DNA of 64,000 nt, from the NCBI RefSeq assembly GCF_900240245.1, contig NZ_OESQ01000001.1:1354156-1418155 (forward strand). The letters are read 5' to 3'. How positions within the stretch are numbered: position 1 is the stretch's first letter; each line of letters opens with the position of its first letter. The position numbers were made by a program, and so were the translations under genes. Origin of the DNA: Lachnoclostridium edouardi. GTDB taxonomy: Bacteria > Bacillota > Clostridia > Lachnospirales > Lachnospiraceae. This document shows positions 46,396-55,620 of this stretch, piece by piece. The notes under the pieces were generated by a model that worked only from the letters and a program-made list of their open reading frames with translations, did not search any database and was not told the origin of the DNA.

Positions 46396-47493
46396 TCATT
46401 TTTCTTTCAAAGTTTCTACCTGGTTTCCATTACATTTTTCAGCTGTTTTTCTGCCGCCTGACAATATTCTGCCGCCGCTGTGGAGAGCAGCCAGAAAAAT
46501 CCCCACTAAAACAGCTCCCAAAACCTGATATCCAATGCCTATAATATTTTTCTGAATATAGTTTTCCCTGATCAATAAAGGCATATATTCAATCACCACA
46601 ATATTCATAACAATAGGGGCATATATATGGTATCCCATAATGTACAGGCTGCACCGGCCGCACAAGGCCAAAAAACCTTTTATAACAGGCGCTTTAGTTA
46701 AAATCCGGCTGACTATAAAGGTAAGATAAATACCTGCCAGAGCTGTTAAGTAAAATAGAAAAACATTTCCAAATACTGCCGCGTTCATATCTACACGGCC
46801 GTTTTTTAAAACGCCCAACAGCCATATCAAAGCCGCAGCCAAGGCTCCTCCTGCCTGAAAGGCAAAGGCCTTTTTTTTGTCCTGCATCTGCAGCCAAAGC
46901 TCCGCCCTTCTAAAATAGGCGCCGGCCAGAAAAAATATCTGGGAAATAAGAGCCAGTTCTATACTCCAGGGCAGCCGCTTTACATGCTTTAACAGCCAAA
47001 AGCCCAGTACTGCCGCTGCCAGACAAAGAATTTCCTCCAGCCCAAAAACCTTTTTTCCCGCCTTTTTTTCAGCGGCCAGAGAAATTCTGTGAATGCCGTA
47101 AAATGCCAAATTGGCCAAAAAGAACATAGGCATAAACCACAACGGCGTATTGACGCTGTCGCTTCCGGCAATATTTCCTTGAAATATTTTGGCTATGCCA
47201 ATGTGAAGGGGGGTGTACCCCTCAGGCCAGGAAAGGAGAAGGGATACAATGGCAAAAAGAAAATAAGGACGTACCAGCCTGTCAAATTTTTTCACAGCAA
47301 ATTCTCCGGCCGTTCCATCCTTTTTCCCGTCAATCCAGTATCCGCCTAATAAAATAAATAAGGGCAGATGAAAGCTGTACACCAATGTGCACAGCCTTCC
47401 ATCATATGAAAAGTAGTTCTGATGTCCCAGAACAATTAAAAGAATCCCTATTCCCTTTGCAATGTCTAAATAAAGCTTTCTTTCCTGTTTCAT
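46396..47493 (-). CDS. Acyltransferase 3 family membrane protein
   Basis: 365 residues, about ten membrane spans. The N-terminus has the acyltransferase-3 signature YLDIAKGIGILLIVLGH (catalytic His near residue 23), followed by FHLPLFILLGGYWID and KKFDRLVRPYFLF. Such proteins O-acetylate or acylate surface sugars. Its ATG overlaps the stop of the large glycosyltransferase (ATGA), so they are translationally coupled. Confidence 0.92.
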   Translation of the reverse strand: MKQERKLYLDIAKGIGILLIVLGHQNYFSYDGRLCTLVYSFHLPLFILLGGYWIDGKKDGTAGEFAVKKFDRLVRPYFLFAIVSLLLSWPEGYTPLHIGIAKIFQGNIAGSDSVNTPLWFMPMFFLANLAFYGIHRISLAAEKKAGKKVFGLEEILCLAAAVLGFWLLKHVKRLPWSIELALISQIFFLAGAYFRRAELWLQMQDKKKAFAFQAGGALAAALIWLLGVLKNGRVDMNAAVFGNVFLFYLTALAGIYLTFIVSRILTKAPVIKGFLALCGRCSLYIMGYHIYAPIVMNIVVIEYMPLLIRENYIQKNIIGIGYQVLGAVLVGIFLAALHSGGRILSGGRKTAEKCNGNQVETLKEK

Positions 47494-50400
47494 CGTTTAA
47501 AGTCCTCTTCTATCCTGCTCCAGGCTCCGTCTATACTAAAATACTTTTTAATATATTCCTGAGTGGCCAGACACAGTCTCAGGCATTCTTCTGGATTCTT
47601 ATAAAGATCCGCCGCTTTTTCAGCAAACAGCTGCTTGTCATCCTCCACCAAAAGCACTGTTTCTACATCAGGAATTCCCTCTGCTCCCACAGAGGTAGTA
47701 ATAATAGGAGCTCCGTTGTAAATAGCCTCTACAACCTTTCCCTTTACTCCCGCGCCGTAGCGCAAAGGCACTACTACAATCCGGCACTCACTGTACAGTC
47801 TGGCCAGCTCCTCTTCACTTACAAAGCCTTTTACTATAATGCCGTTTTCCGGCTGCTCCAAAGCTTTAATCTCCTCTGTTACCTTAGAGCCTACAATGTA
47901 AAACGGCGCTCCTGTTTTCCTTCTGATCTCCGGATAAATTTCTTTGGCAAACCACAATACTGCGTCCGCATTTGGAGGATGGGAAAACCCGCCTACAAAC
48001 AGCAGCCCTTCCCTCTTTTCAAAATCCTGATTTATATTTTCCAGAAATTCCTCATATACATAGGCCGTAATATCCTTTACCTTAATTCTGGAATCTATGT
48101 CGTGAATGGCCTCCCGCTCAATATATGAGGGATAGTAGGAAATATCTGCCTTTTTCATAAGAGACAGCTCTACAGAACGCCAATAGTCAGAGGCTTTCTT
48201 CTTTTCCTCATCCCCAGTCAGCGCATATTCCCTTCCCTCCCTTAGGAAATGAAGGTCATGGCCATAATAAATTACCTTTATATCTGTATATTTTTTTATA
48301 AAATCAATGTATTTGCTGGCAATGTGAGGCCTATTTAAATAGGCGTACCCGATTTCACTGCCGTTCTCCTTCAGCCAGTCCCAAATTTTAGACTGGAATT
48401 CCGGTCCGTAAAGTATTTCAATTCCCATTTGCTGAAGCGCTGTAGAATACGGCTCCTGGTGAAGGAAATTATCTCCTAAAAACTTTACTACATAACCTTT
48501 TTTCAGGAACATTTTCAAATACTGATATGTGGTCTTAGAACCTGCGTCCCGGTCAAAGGTAGGCACATAATGATCCACCACCAGTATAATTTCCTTGCCC
48601 ATACTTCTTTCTCTGGCTCTAATCGGGTTGGGATTTCCATTGTTTACACACTGTTTCTTAAATTCTTCCGCCCACTTTTCCTGCAGCTTCCTGCTGTTCT
48701 CCACCTGATACCGCTTTAACCCTGTTCCGTTTACATCAGTGCCGTTGGAGACTCCCTCAAAGTGAATCACCTTTGAAAGAGGCTGGTAAACAACTCTGTA
48801 CCCTGCTTTTCTCACCTCAAAAGCCAGGTCTGAGTCTTCGCAGTAAGCCGGAGCAAATCTTTGGTCAAAGCCTCCGATTTCATTCCACAGCTTTAACGGC
48901 AGCAAAATAGCTGCTCCTGAAATATAGTCCACGTCTTTTACATAATTATATTCCGGCTTATCCGGGTCGTCCAGCCGTCCGTAATTCCACCCTGAGCCGT
49001 CGCTCCATATAATGCCGCCGGCCTCCTGAAGACGGCCGTCGGGATAAACCAGCTTGGAGCCCACCATTCCAATAGATGAATCTGACTCAATTAAGGATAC
49101 TAAAGAGGACAGCCAATTTTCTGTCACCTGAGTGTCATTGTTAAGAAACATAATATACTTGCCTCTGGCAGCCTTGGCGGCCTGATTACAGTTTCTTAAA
49201 AATCCCTGATTTGTCTGATTTCTCATAATTACTGCATTTTCCACATATTTATTCAAATCCTTAGTGGCGTCTGTAGATACGTCGTCTGCAATAATTACTT
49301 CATAACTTATATCCTTTGTGTGCTCCTCAATAGACCTGAGGCAGGCATAAGTATAGTGGATCTGGTTGTAAACAGGTATCACTATAGATACTAAAGGCGC
49401 CTCTGCTCTGGGAAGACGTACTTTGCCGTATATTCTGTAGTCATCTCCGATTTTAAAATCACCGTCTATTTTATTTCTGCCTTCTTCTGTAAAATACAGC
49501 TTTAAATATTGGCCTGGGTGAACCAAAGTATTTTTTCCGTAGGACATGATTTTTCTTTTTCTTGTGCCCTTTGGAAAGAAGCGGTTATACACTGCCCCCA
49601 GTTTTCTTCTCACTCTGTAGGGCAGGGAAATGTGGCGGTTCAGCACCTGAACAGTCTGAGCCAGCTCCCCGTTTTCTCTTCTTAAATCACTGATAATGAT
49701 TTCCAGATTTGTCACGTGATTTTGAGTCAGGCGCTGAATTTCTTTTAGCTTGCTCAGCTCTGTATCCCTGTTCTCCAGCTCATACTCCAGCTCTTTCATA
49801 TGAGAAAGCTGTTCTCTGGCTTCCTTCATTTCCTCTTCCACCCCTACCAGATCTTCCACAGGCCTGTAGGTTTTTCTGTAATTTAAAAGATATGTTTCCT
49901 GGTTTTCTCCGTGCACATAGTGCTGAAACCTTTCTTCCATTTCAGCAAAGACTTTGCACTGTTTTTCTGAAACGCCAAATTCCTGGAAATATTCTTCCAA
50001 ATTGGCGTATTCCATTAAGCTGTAATATTTTCTGTAAAAATAAAACAAAATTCTATAACGGACAAAGGACAGAGGCACCGGAAAATCATAAACCCACTCA
50101 TAATCAATTCCATACCAACCGTCTTCTGTATCCAGTATGTTTTCCAAAAGGGCGTCTATGTTTGTCACAGTCATAGAATTGTCTTCTATACGGACAAATT
50201 CTCCAAACACCTTGCCAAATTGTTTTGTAGGAGTAAAGGGAATCAGGCAGCCTTCCTTTACACTGCATATTTTTTCTATTGCTGACTCTAACGCCGCCAC
50301 AGGAGCCCTGCCCTCTGTGATTTCATGGCCCAGCTGTTCTGCTAAAGTCTTTCCCTCTAAATATGGAAAACGCACTTTAAAACCGTCTGCAGACACCTCC

Positions 50401-50600
50401 GGCTTTGCCGCCTTTAAAAAACAATGCTGTTTTCCAAGACCTTCATATTTATCCAAAAAAGAGCAGATATGAGCCCTTCCCTTTTCTGTAAGAGCCTGCT
50501 TCTCCACCCAGGTAACGCCGTTTTCTTCCAAAATCACTGTCTTAATCTGAAATTCTTCTTTTCTTGTCCTGTTGTATTTTACAAACTTAATCTGTTCCAT
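47490..50600 (-). CDS. Multidomain glycan protein: kinase-like domain, coiled coil, GT2 and GT4 domains
   Basis: 1036 residues in four parts. (1) Residues 1-240: a small-molecule-kinase-like region with a possible N-lobe Lys34 (WVEKQAL), TNIDALLEN (D149 and N154 in a DxxxxN spacing like HRDxxxxN) and GIDYEW (D166, like DFG). (2) About 252-325: charged coiled coil. (3) About 402-640: GT2 domain, SIVIPVYNQIHYTYACLRSIEEH, DDVSTD, FLNNDTQVTENWL. (4) About 680-1030: GT-B/GT4 domain with RYGAGVKGKVVEAIYNGAPIITT. It overlaps the upstream methyltransferase gene by 14 bp. The kinase call rests on motif spacing only. The combination and position suggest a WbdD-like chain-capping or length-control role. 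Confidence 0.85.
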   Translation of the reverse strand: MEQIKFVKYNRTRKEEFQIKTVILEENGVTWVEKQALTEKGRAHICSFLDKYEGLGKQHCFLKAAKPEVSADGFKVRFPYLEGKTLAEQLGHEITEGRAPVAALESAIEKICSVKEGCLIPFTPTKQFGKVFGEFVRIEDNSMTVTNIDALLENILDTEDGWYGIDYEWVYDFPVPLSFVRYRILFYFYRKYYSLMEYANLEEYFQEFGVSEKQCKVFAEMEERFQHYVHGENQETYLLNYRKTYRPVEDLVGVEEEMKEAREQLSHMKELEYELENRDTELSKLKEIQRLTQNHVTNLEIIISDLRRENGELAQTVQVLNRHISLPYRVRRKLGAVYNRFFPKGTRKRKIMSYGKNTLVHPGQYLKLYFTEEGRNKIDGDFKIGDDYRIYGKVRLPRAEAPLVSIVIPVYNQIHYTYACLRSIEEHTKDISYEVIIADDVSTDATKDLNKYVENAVIMRNQTNQGFLRNCNQAAKAARGKYIMFLNNDTQVTENWLSSLVSLIESDSSIGMVGSKLVYPDGRLQEAGGIIWSDGSGWNYGRLDDPDKPEYNYVKDVDYISGAAILLPLKLWNEIGGFDQRFAPAYCEDSDLAFEVRKAGYRVVYQPLSKVIHFEGVSNGTDVNGTGLKRYQVENSRKLQEKWAEEFKKQCVNNGNPNPIRARERSMGKEIILVVDHYVPTFDRDAGSKTTYQYLKMFLKKGYVVKFLGDNFLHQEPYSTALQQMGIEILYGPEFQSKIWDWLKENGSEIGYAYLNRPHIASKYIDFIKKYTDIKVIYYGHDLHFLREGREYALTGDEEKKKASDYWRSVELSLMKKADISYYPSYIEREAIHDIDSRIKVKDITAYVYEEFLENINQDFEKREGLLFVGGFSHPPNADAVLWFAKEIYPEIRRKTGAPFYIVGSKVTEEIKALEQPENGIIVKGFVSEEELARLYSECRIVVVPLRYGAGVKGKVVEAIYNGAPIITTSVGAEGIPDVETVLLVEDDKQLFAEKAADLYKNPEECLRLCLATQEYIKKYFSIDGAWSRIEEDFKR

Positions 50601-51357
50601 TTTTTCTCCATATCATTAAAAAAGAATTTGCAAATTCTTCAAACTGGCCCTCCTCACAAATCATGTCGTAGGAAGCCCCAATGTCCGCCTTTAAAAATTC
50701 CGGATAATCGTAGGAAATAACAGTGCCTGATAAATCTCCCTTTTCCGGCAGATAATTTTCCGAATAAATCTCCACAGGCAATTTATAGTCCGGAAATGGA
50801 TAATAGCACACAGCCTCCGGCCCCATTAACTTTTTCAGCCGCTTTCTCCCAATAGAAAACTGTTCTCTGGGCGCTCCCGCCCAGTGCTTTAAACCAGAGG
50901 GATTATCTGCCGCCGCCATTAATACTCCTCCAGGCGCCAGAAGGGATTTGGCTGTTTCCAGTTCCCTGGAAGCCTTATCAGTCAATGTGCCTGGAAATAC
51001 AATGTAATGAAACGGGCCTTCTTTCTCTAAAGCAGAATTTTCCAGGTCTCCCAGATAATAAGAAATATTGCCCTGCCCGGACCACCTTTTTTCGTTTACA
51101 GCCAAGTCATTTTCGTCTCTGTCCAAAACGTAAACTTTAGCCAGCCTTCTGGCAAATAATCCAGTTAAAGCTCCACAGTCAGAACCTACCTGAAGCAGAT
51201 TCTTTTCCTTATCAAAGGGATACCACTCCAGAAGATTTTCCCTGGCCTTTGACAATGCATATAAATACTCCAGATTTTTTTCCTCTGAAAGCAGCTTTTC
51301 TATGTTGCCCTCGTACTGTTCCAGCAGCTTAATCAATTCCTTTGCCCTGTTTTCCAT
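50587..51357 (-). CDS. Class I SAM-dependent methyltransferase
   Basis: 256 residues. The Rossmann SAM-binding site is NLLQVGSDCGALTGLFA (motif I, about 53-69), then KVYVLDRDEND (motif II acidic residue) and GDLENSALEKEGPFHYIVFPGTL. The N-terminal 45 residues are helical and charged. It sits between wzt and the kinase-like/coiled-coil/glycosyltransferase gene and overlaps the latter by 14 bp. In that setting it could methylate a sugar or a phosphate at the glycan end, as the methyltransferase domain of WbdD does; this is inference. Confidence 0.85.
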   Translation of the reverse strand: MENRAKELIKLLEQYEGNIEKLLSEEKNLEYLYALSKARENLLEWYPFDKEKNLLQVGSDCGALTGLFARRLAKVYVLDRDENDLAVNEKRWSGQGNISYYLGDLENSALEKEGPFHYIVFPGTLTDKASRELETAKSLLAPGGVLMAAADNPSGLKHWAGAPREQFSIGRKRLKKLMGPEAVCYYPFPDYKLPVEIYSENYLPEKGDLSGTVISYDYPEFLKADIGASYDMICEEGQFEEFANSFLMIWRKNGTD

Positions 51358-51370
51358 TGCGTATACCTCA

Positions 51371-52723
51371 TTATTTATTAGGCGTAAGCACGGCCTCCAC
51401 CTGGGATTCCATGTCGTAAACTCCTACTGTATTTTTATTAGAAATAACTGTAATATTGGCCACGTCGTACAGGCGGTGATATACTACGTGCTCTCCATTT
51501 TCAAAGCCGGTGCAGCTCATGGAAAGCAAATATTCTCCTCCCTGAAGGGTCATCTTCTGCGTAAAGGAAACCTCATAAATATCTCCTGCCTTTACCGGCT
51601 TAATATCTGTGCCCTCAAACATAGTGTTGGTGCCGGATAAGTCGGTTCCCTTCTTATCTTTTATAGTATAGGTAAAAATAGGGGCCTGTATATCAGCGTG
51701 AAACTGAATTTTTTCTTTTATTGTAAACATTTCCCCTTTTAAAAGCAGATTTGTCAGGCTGCCTTTGGCGTCCACCAGACCTAAGTCTACAATCTCCGCC
51801 CGGCCGTCCCCATATTCAGTGCGATTGGCATTAATAGTAATCTTGTCCTTCATCAGTCCCTGATGCTTTCCTGCTTCAGCCTGGAAATTCTTATTTTCCA
51901 AAAGATTTTCTTCCTCCAAGGCATCCTCCCCGGAAAAATCATTCATCTTTGCCAGATCTTCCTCCAGAGAATCCATTCTCCCTGCCAAAATCTTTTTGTA
52001 TAAATCCACAATTCTTCCCGGAGCGCCTTCTGCCACAAACTCGCCCTTATTCAGCAGAACAGCCTTATCGCAATATTTAATAATACTGCCCATATCGTGA
52101 GTTACCATTAAAATCGTGGTGCCGTTTTTTCTGATTTCCTCCATTCTGCGGTAACATTTAGACTGGAAGAAAACATCGCCTACAGAAAGAGCCTCGTCCA
52201 CAATTAATATTTCCGGCTCTACATTAATAGCCAGGGCAAATGCCAGACGGACAAACATACCGCTGGAATAGGTTTTTACAGGCTGGTACACAAAATCCCC
52301 AATATCTGCAAAATCCAGAATATCCTGAAGCTTTCCCTCCATTTCCTTCCTGGAAAACCCCATCATAGTGCCGTTCATATATATATTTTCAATTCCCGTA
52401 TAATCCATATTAAAGCCTGCCCCTAATTCCAGCAGGGCAGAAATCACTCCGTCTACCTTAGCCTCCCCGGAAGTAGGAGTAAGGACTCCTGTAATAATCT
52501 TTAAAATTGTGGACTTTCCGGAACCGTTAGTGCCTATAATCCCTACTGATTCCCCTTTTTTCACATGAAAGGAAATTCCGTTTAACGCATAAAAGTCCCT
52601 GTGATAATTCTTATGCACCGGACTTAAAGATTCCTTTAAACGGTCAATAGGCTTATCATATAATTTATAAATTTTCGTCACATTTCTGACCTCAATAGCA
52701 TAATCGCTGTTTGTTTTATTCAT
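51371..52723 (-). CDS. wzt: Polysaccharide ABC transporter ATP-binding protein with C-terminal glycan-binding domain (Wzt)
   Basis: 450 residues from ATG 52723 (MNKTNSDYAIEVRNVTKIY), with CGGAGG 5 nt upstream. The ATPase domain (about 8-245) has Walker A GTNGSGKST, the signature TYSSGMFVRLAFALA and Walker B ILIVDEALSVGD, closest to polysaccharide/teichoic-acid exporters. A linker (about 250-300) joins a Wzt_C-type domain (about 305-445: RTEYGDGRAEIVDLGLVD, SGTNTMFEG, GGEYLLSMSCTG). In Gram-negative O9a/O8 systems this domain binds the modified non-reducing end of the glycan before export. Its permease partner (54155-54967) is separated by two other genes. Confidence 0.92.
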   Translation of the reverse strand: MNKTNSDYAIEVRNVTKIYKLYDKPIDRLKESLSPVHKNYHRDFYALNGISFHVKKGESVGIIGTNGSGKSTILKIITGVLTPTSGEAKVDGVISALLELGAGFNMDYTGIENIYMNGTMMGFSRKEMEGKLQDILDFADIGDFVYQPVKTYSSGMFVRLAFALAINVEPEILIVDEALSVGDVFFQSKCYRRMEEIRKNGTTILMVTHDMGSIIKYCDKAVLLNKGEFVAEGAPGRIVDLYKKILAGRMDSLEEDLAKMNDFSGEDALEEENLLENKNFQAEAGKHQGLMKDKITINANRTEYGDGRAEIVDLGLVDAKGSLTNLLLKGEMFTIKEKIQFHADIQAPIFTYTIKDKKGTDLSGTNTMFEGTDIKPVKAGDIYEVSFTQKMTLQGGEYLLSMSCTGFENGEHVVYHRLYDVANITVISNKNTVGVYDMESQVEAVLTPNK

Positions 52724-52783
52724 TGGATTCCTCCGTCGGTGGTTCATAAACCTGAATTTATATGGCTTATGGCCTGCGTGGAC

Positions 52784-52792
52784 ATTATACCA
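52784..52792 (-). promoter_or_regulatory. Extended -10 promoter for the wzt-led operon
   Basis: Minus strand TGG-TATAAT, about 65 bp before the wzt start, downstream of an A/T-rich tract (T-rich 52797-52809). The -35 is poor. This would drive wzt and the genes below it, independently of the upstream half of the glycan locus. Confidence 0.5.
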
Positions 52793-52895
52793 TACCTTTT
52801 CTTTTTTTTATAGAGGTTCTTTTTTTACAGAGCTATAATATTGGCTGAAAATTCCTTAAAAAATGTGAATTTATTGTAAATTTTAAAGTTTCTTG

Positions 52896-52924
52896 TTGAC
52901 AAGGCAATTCTTCTATGGTTTAAT
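52896..52924 (+). promoter_or_regulatory. Promoter of mgsA
   Basis: TTGACA (52896-52901), 17-nt spacer, TTTAAT (52919-52924), 30 bp before the mgsA start. Confidence 0.75.
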
Positions 52925-52953
52925 CAGGGCAAATCCAGAAAAGGAGGGATAAT

Positions 52954-53418
52954 ATGGATTTTTTAACAATGACAATCGTCAAACAGAAAAATATAGCATT
53001 AATTGCCCATGACAGTAAAAAGCATGAGCTGATTCAGTGGTGCGAAGCAAATAAAGAAATTCTGAAGGGACATTTTCTCTGTGGAACAGGTACCACAGCC
53101 CGTATGATTACAGAGTACACAGGACTTCCTGTAAAAGGTTACAACAGCGGACCTTTAGGTGGAGATCAGCAGATCGGCGCAAAGATTGTAGAGGGGAGAA
53201 TAGATTTTGTGATTTTCTTTTCTGATCCTCTCACAGCTCAGCCCCATGACCCTGACGTAAAAGCCCTGCTGCGCATCGCCCAGGTATACGATATCCCAAT
53301 TGCCAACAACAAAGCTACAGCGGACTTTATGATTACCTCTAAGTTTATGGATTCTGAGTATGAGCACAGGATTATTAACTTTCACCAGAATATTAAGGAG
53401 CGGGCCAACACTTTGTAA
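52954..53418 (+). CDS. mgsA: Methylglyoxal synthase
   Basis: 154 residues. Converts dihydroxyacetone phosphate to methylglyoxal, a bypass under sugar-phosphate stress. Motifs: IALIAHDSKKHELIQW, HFLCGTGTTARMI, SGPLGGDQQIG, DFVIFFSDPLTAQPHDPDVKALLR and NNKATADF, with the catalytic Asp and His. Ribosome binding site AAAGGAGGG. It is the only plus-strand gene within the glycan locus and separates wzt from wzm, so it is probably a resident core gene into which the locus was assembled, or an inserted one. Confidence 0.95.
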   Translation: MDFLTMTIVKQKNIALIAHDSKKHELIQWCEANKEILKGHFLCGTGTTARMITEYTGLPVKGYNSGPLGGDQQIGAKIVEGRIDFVIFFSDPLTAQPHDPDVKALLRIAQVYDIPIANNKATADFMITSKFMDSEYEHRIINFHQNIKERANTL

Positions 53419-53527
53419 AACCTTAAAAGTGATTTATATGGCCGGAAATTTCAGCAGCCCTGAGAAGGATTTATTTGTATTCTTCACAGGGCTGTTATGT
53501 TATTATGTTTCATTTTTCGTAAAAAGC

Positions 53528-54115
53528 CTACACCTCTCCCCCGTGGTCTCTTAACCACTTTCTTCTGACTTTATAATCAGGCAGAATCTGCTCCACCTCT
53601 TTCCAGAAAAGTGGGGAGTGGTTCATATGCTTTCTGTGAGCCAGTTCGTGAACCACCACATAGTCTAACACTTCCTCAGGCATTAGGGCCAGCTTCCAGT
53701 GAAAGTTTAAATTTCCCAGAGAGCTGCAGCTGCCCCACCTGCTTTTGGCGGCTTTCACTGTGATGCGACCGTATGTTACTCCCATTGCCTTTGCAAAATA
53801 AGCTGTCCGCCGCCTTAATTGCTCCCCTGCCATTTTTCTGTACATCTGTTCCAATTCAGGCTGTACTTCATAATCCTTAGGCGGAATCTGCTCCATTCTC
53901 TTTTTCTTTTCCTGGAAAAACATATACTTCTCCAATATCCAGGGGCTTTTTATTCCCACAAATTCTTTTACCTTATAATCCGGGGTTCTTTTAGGCACTC
54001 TCGCCTTTACCTTAGCCTCTGCCGTTACCTCCAGCCCCATAGTTCTTCTGGAGGAGTAAATCACTTCCACAGGAATACAGATTTTTTCGCCTTGAAGTAA
54101 AATTTCCCTGAGCAT
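53528..54115 (-). CDS. YgjP-like zinc metallopeptidase (DUF45/SprT-like fold)
   Basis: 195 residues. The zinc motif VVHELAHRKHMNHSPLFWKEVE has HExxH plus a third His, preceded by AKSRWGSCSSLGNLNFHWKL, the diagnostic YgjP/DUF45 pattern. Cytoplasmic, no signal peptide. Homologues are annotated as M48-type peptidases or UTP-related hydrolases; the true substrate is unclear. It follows wzm by 39 nt on the same strand, but a link with glycan export is not evident. Confidence 0.88.
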   Translation of the reverse strand: MLREILLQGEKICIPVEVIYSSRRTMGLEVTAEAKVKARVPKRTPDYKVKEFVGIKSPWILEKYMFFQEKKKRMEQIPPKDYEVQPELEQMYRKMAGEQLRRRTAYFAKAMGVTYGRITVKAAKSRWGSCSSLGNLNFHWKLALMPEEVLDYVVVHELAHRKHMNHSPLFWKEVEQILPDYKVRRKWLRDHGGEV

Positions 54116-54154
54116 TAAATTCCTCTTTTCTCATTGCTCCCTGTACACTAGTGG

Positions 54155-54967
54155 CTATAATACATCTGAAAAATGTGGTCTAAGTTTTTTAAATACCTTT
54201 AAGCCTGCTAAAAACATTACTGCTGTAAACGCCCAGAAGTACAAGGTCAAAGTGGGCCTTTCCCAGAACCAGTTTCCTTCCAGAATACTGCCTCTGTAGC
54301 CTGCCACAATATAATAAAAAGGATTCAGCTTAAATACAGTCAGCACCCAGGGAGCCTTGTCCGTAAACATTTCTTCCTGGTACATAATAGGCACCAGCCA
54401 CATGCCAAACTGAAGGCAAATACTTACAATTTGAGCCATGTCTTTAAAAAATACGTTTACAGCGCAGGTAAAATATCCGATTCCAAGAGCTAAAACTGCG
54501 GCGGCAAAGCTATAATAAAAAATCTGGAGCCATGTAATCTTAGGAGCCTGACCGTAGCACAAGGTCATTGCCAGCATAATTAAAATAAAAAAGCCGTGGA
54601 CCATAAGACAGGAAATCAGTTTAATAACCGGCAGAATCTCCACCTGAAACACTACTTTTTTTACCAGGTAGTGATATTCCTGAAGACACCCGGTAACTGT
54701 ATTCAACACCTCGCTGTAAAAAAACCAGGGCACGATTCCCGGCACCAGCCACAGCACATAAGGCACTCCCGGCACAGGCGGCACACTTTTAAATCCCACC
54801 TGGAAAATAAAGAAGTAAATCAGCACTGTCACCACCGGCTGAACAAACATCCACACTACGCCAAAATAGGAACCTACAAATCTTTTTCTAAAATCAGCCT
54901 TTGACAGATCCCAAATCAGCTTCCGTTTATTTACAATCTCTTTTAGCAGAGAAAGCACATATCTCAT
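54155..54967 (-). CDS. wzm: Polysaccharide ABC-2 type transporter permease (Wzm)
   Basis: 270 residues, six predicted membrane spans. N-terminal amphipathic region LIWDLSKADFRKRFVGSYFGVVW is the coupling element of the TagG/Wzm/RfbA family. LNPFYYIVAGYRGSILEG near residue 225 is the family C-terminal motif. It should pair with the Wzt ATPase encoded 1.4 kb downstream beyond ygjP and mgsA, although wzm and wzt are normally adjacent. Confidence 0.93.
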   Translation of the reverse strand: MRYVLSLLKEIVNKRKLIWDLSKADFRKRFVGSYFGVVWMFVQPVVTVLIYFFIFQVGFKSVPPVPGVPYVLWLVPGIVPWFFYSEVLNTVTGCLQEYHYLVKKVVFQVEILPVIKLISCLMVHGFFILIMLAMTLCYGQAPKITWLQIFYYSFAAAVLALGIGYFTCAVNVFFKDMAQIVSICLQFGMWLVPIMYQEEMFTDKAPWVLTVFKLNPFYYIVAGYRGSILEGNWFWERPTLTLYFWAFTAVMFLAGLKVFKKLRPHFSDVL

Positions 54968-55001
54968 TGAATTAAATTCCTTTCTCTGGATGTATTTTGT
55001 C

Positions 55002-55556
55002 CTAAAACTGGAAGGTTTCTTTAAAGCCTCCCCATTTCTGATCTTTTTCAGAAATAATCAGCTCCATTCCAGGTTCTATAGGCCACTGAATTCCAATTTC
55101 CGGATCATTATAGGCCATTCCTCCCTCGTCTCCGGGATGGTAGAAGTCAGTGCATTTGTATGCAAATTCCGCCTCCTCAGATAATACAAGAAATCCGTGG
55201 GCAAACCCTTCTGGAATGTAAAACTGCTTTTTATTTTCTGCTGACAACACAACTCCAAACCATTTTCCATATGTTTCTGAGTCAGCTCTTAAATCTACAG
55301 CCACGTCAAAAACCTCTCCTCTCACAACCCGAACCAGCTTTCCCTGGGGAAACTGCTTCTGATAGTGAAGTCCTCTCAGCACGCCCTTTACTGACATAGA
55401 CTGGTTATCCTGAACAAACACCATGTCAAGCCCTGCCTCCTGAAAGTCGTTTTGATTATATGTTTCCATAAAATAGCCTCTTTCATCCTTAAATACTGTA
55501 GGCTCGATTACATACAATCCTTTAATATTACATCGAGTTACCTTTATCTTTCCCAT
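55002..55556 (-). CDS. rfbC: dTDP-4-dehydrorhamnose 3,5-epimerase
   Basis: 184 residues, cupin fold. Motifs: TVFKDERGYFMETYNQNDF, VQDNQSMSVKGVLRGLHYQ (catalytic His), VDLRADSETYGKW, and FYIPEGFAHGFLVLSEEAEFAYKCTDFYHP (catalytic Tyr). Third step of dTDP-L-rhamnose synthesis. The other steps (rfbA, rfbB, rfbD) are not in the window, so this copy serves either a rhamnose pathway completed elsewhere or another dTDP-deoxysugar made with the DegT aminotransferase. Confidence 0.95.
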   Translation of the reverse strand: MGKIKVTRCNIKGLYVIEPTVFKDERGYFMETYNQNDFQEAGLDMVFVQDNQSMSVKGVLRGLHYQKQFPQGKLVRVVRGEVFDVAVDLRADSETYGKWFGVVLSAENKKQFYIPEGFAHGFLVLSEEAEFAYKCTDFYHPGDEGGMAYNDPEIGIQWPIEPGMELIISEKDQKWGGFKETFQF

Positions 55557-55620
55557 TGTGAAATCTCCTTTTTTATTTTACCTTTTGCCGGAGGAAACCG
55601 CCGGCATTCCTACTATACCA

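Noticed and set aside
47385..48128. Plus-strand frame of 247 codons across acyltransferase and large glycosyltransferase genes
   Set aside because: Antisense shadow; the two minus-strand genes have clear domains and overlapping start/stop there.
53448..53512. CAGCCCTG/CAGGGCTG stem between mgsA and ygjP as a terminator
   Set aside because: The 8-bp stem encloses a long loop and neither side has a run of T; possible but too weak to call.
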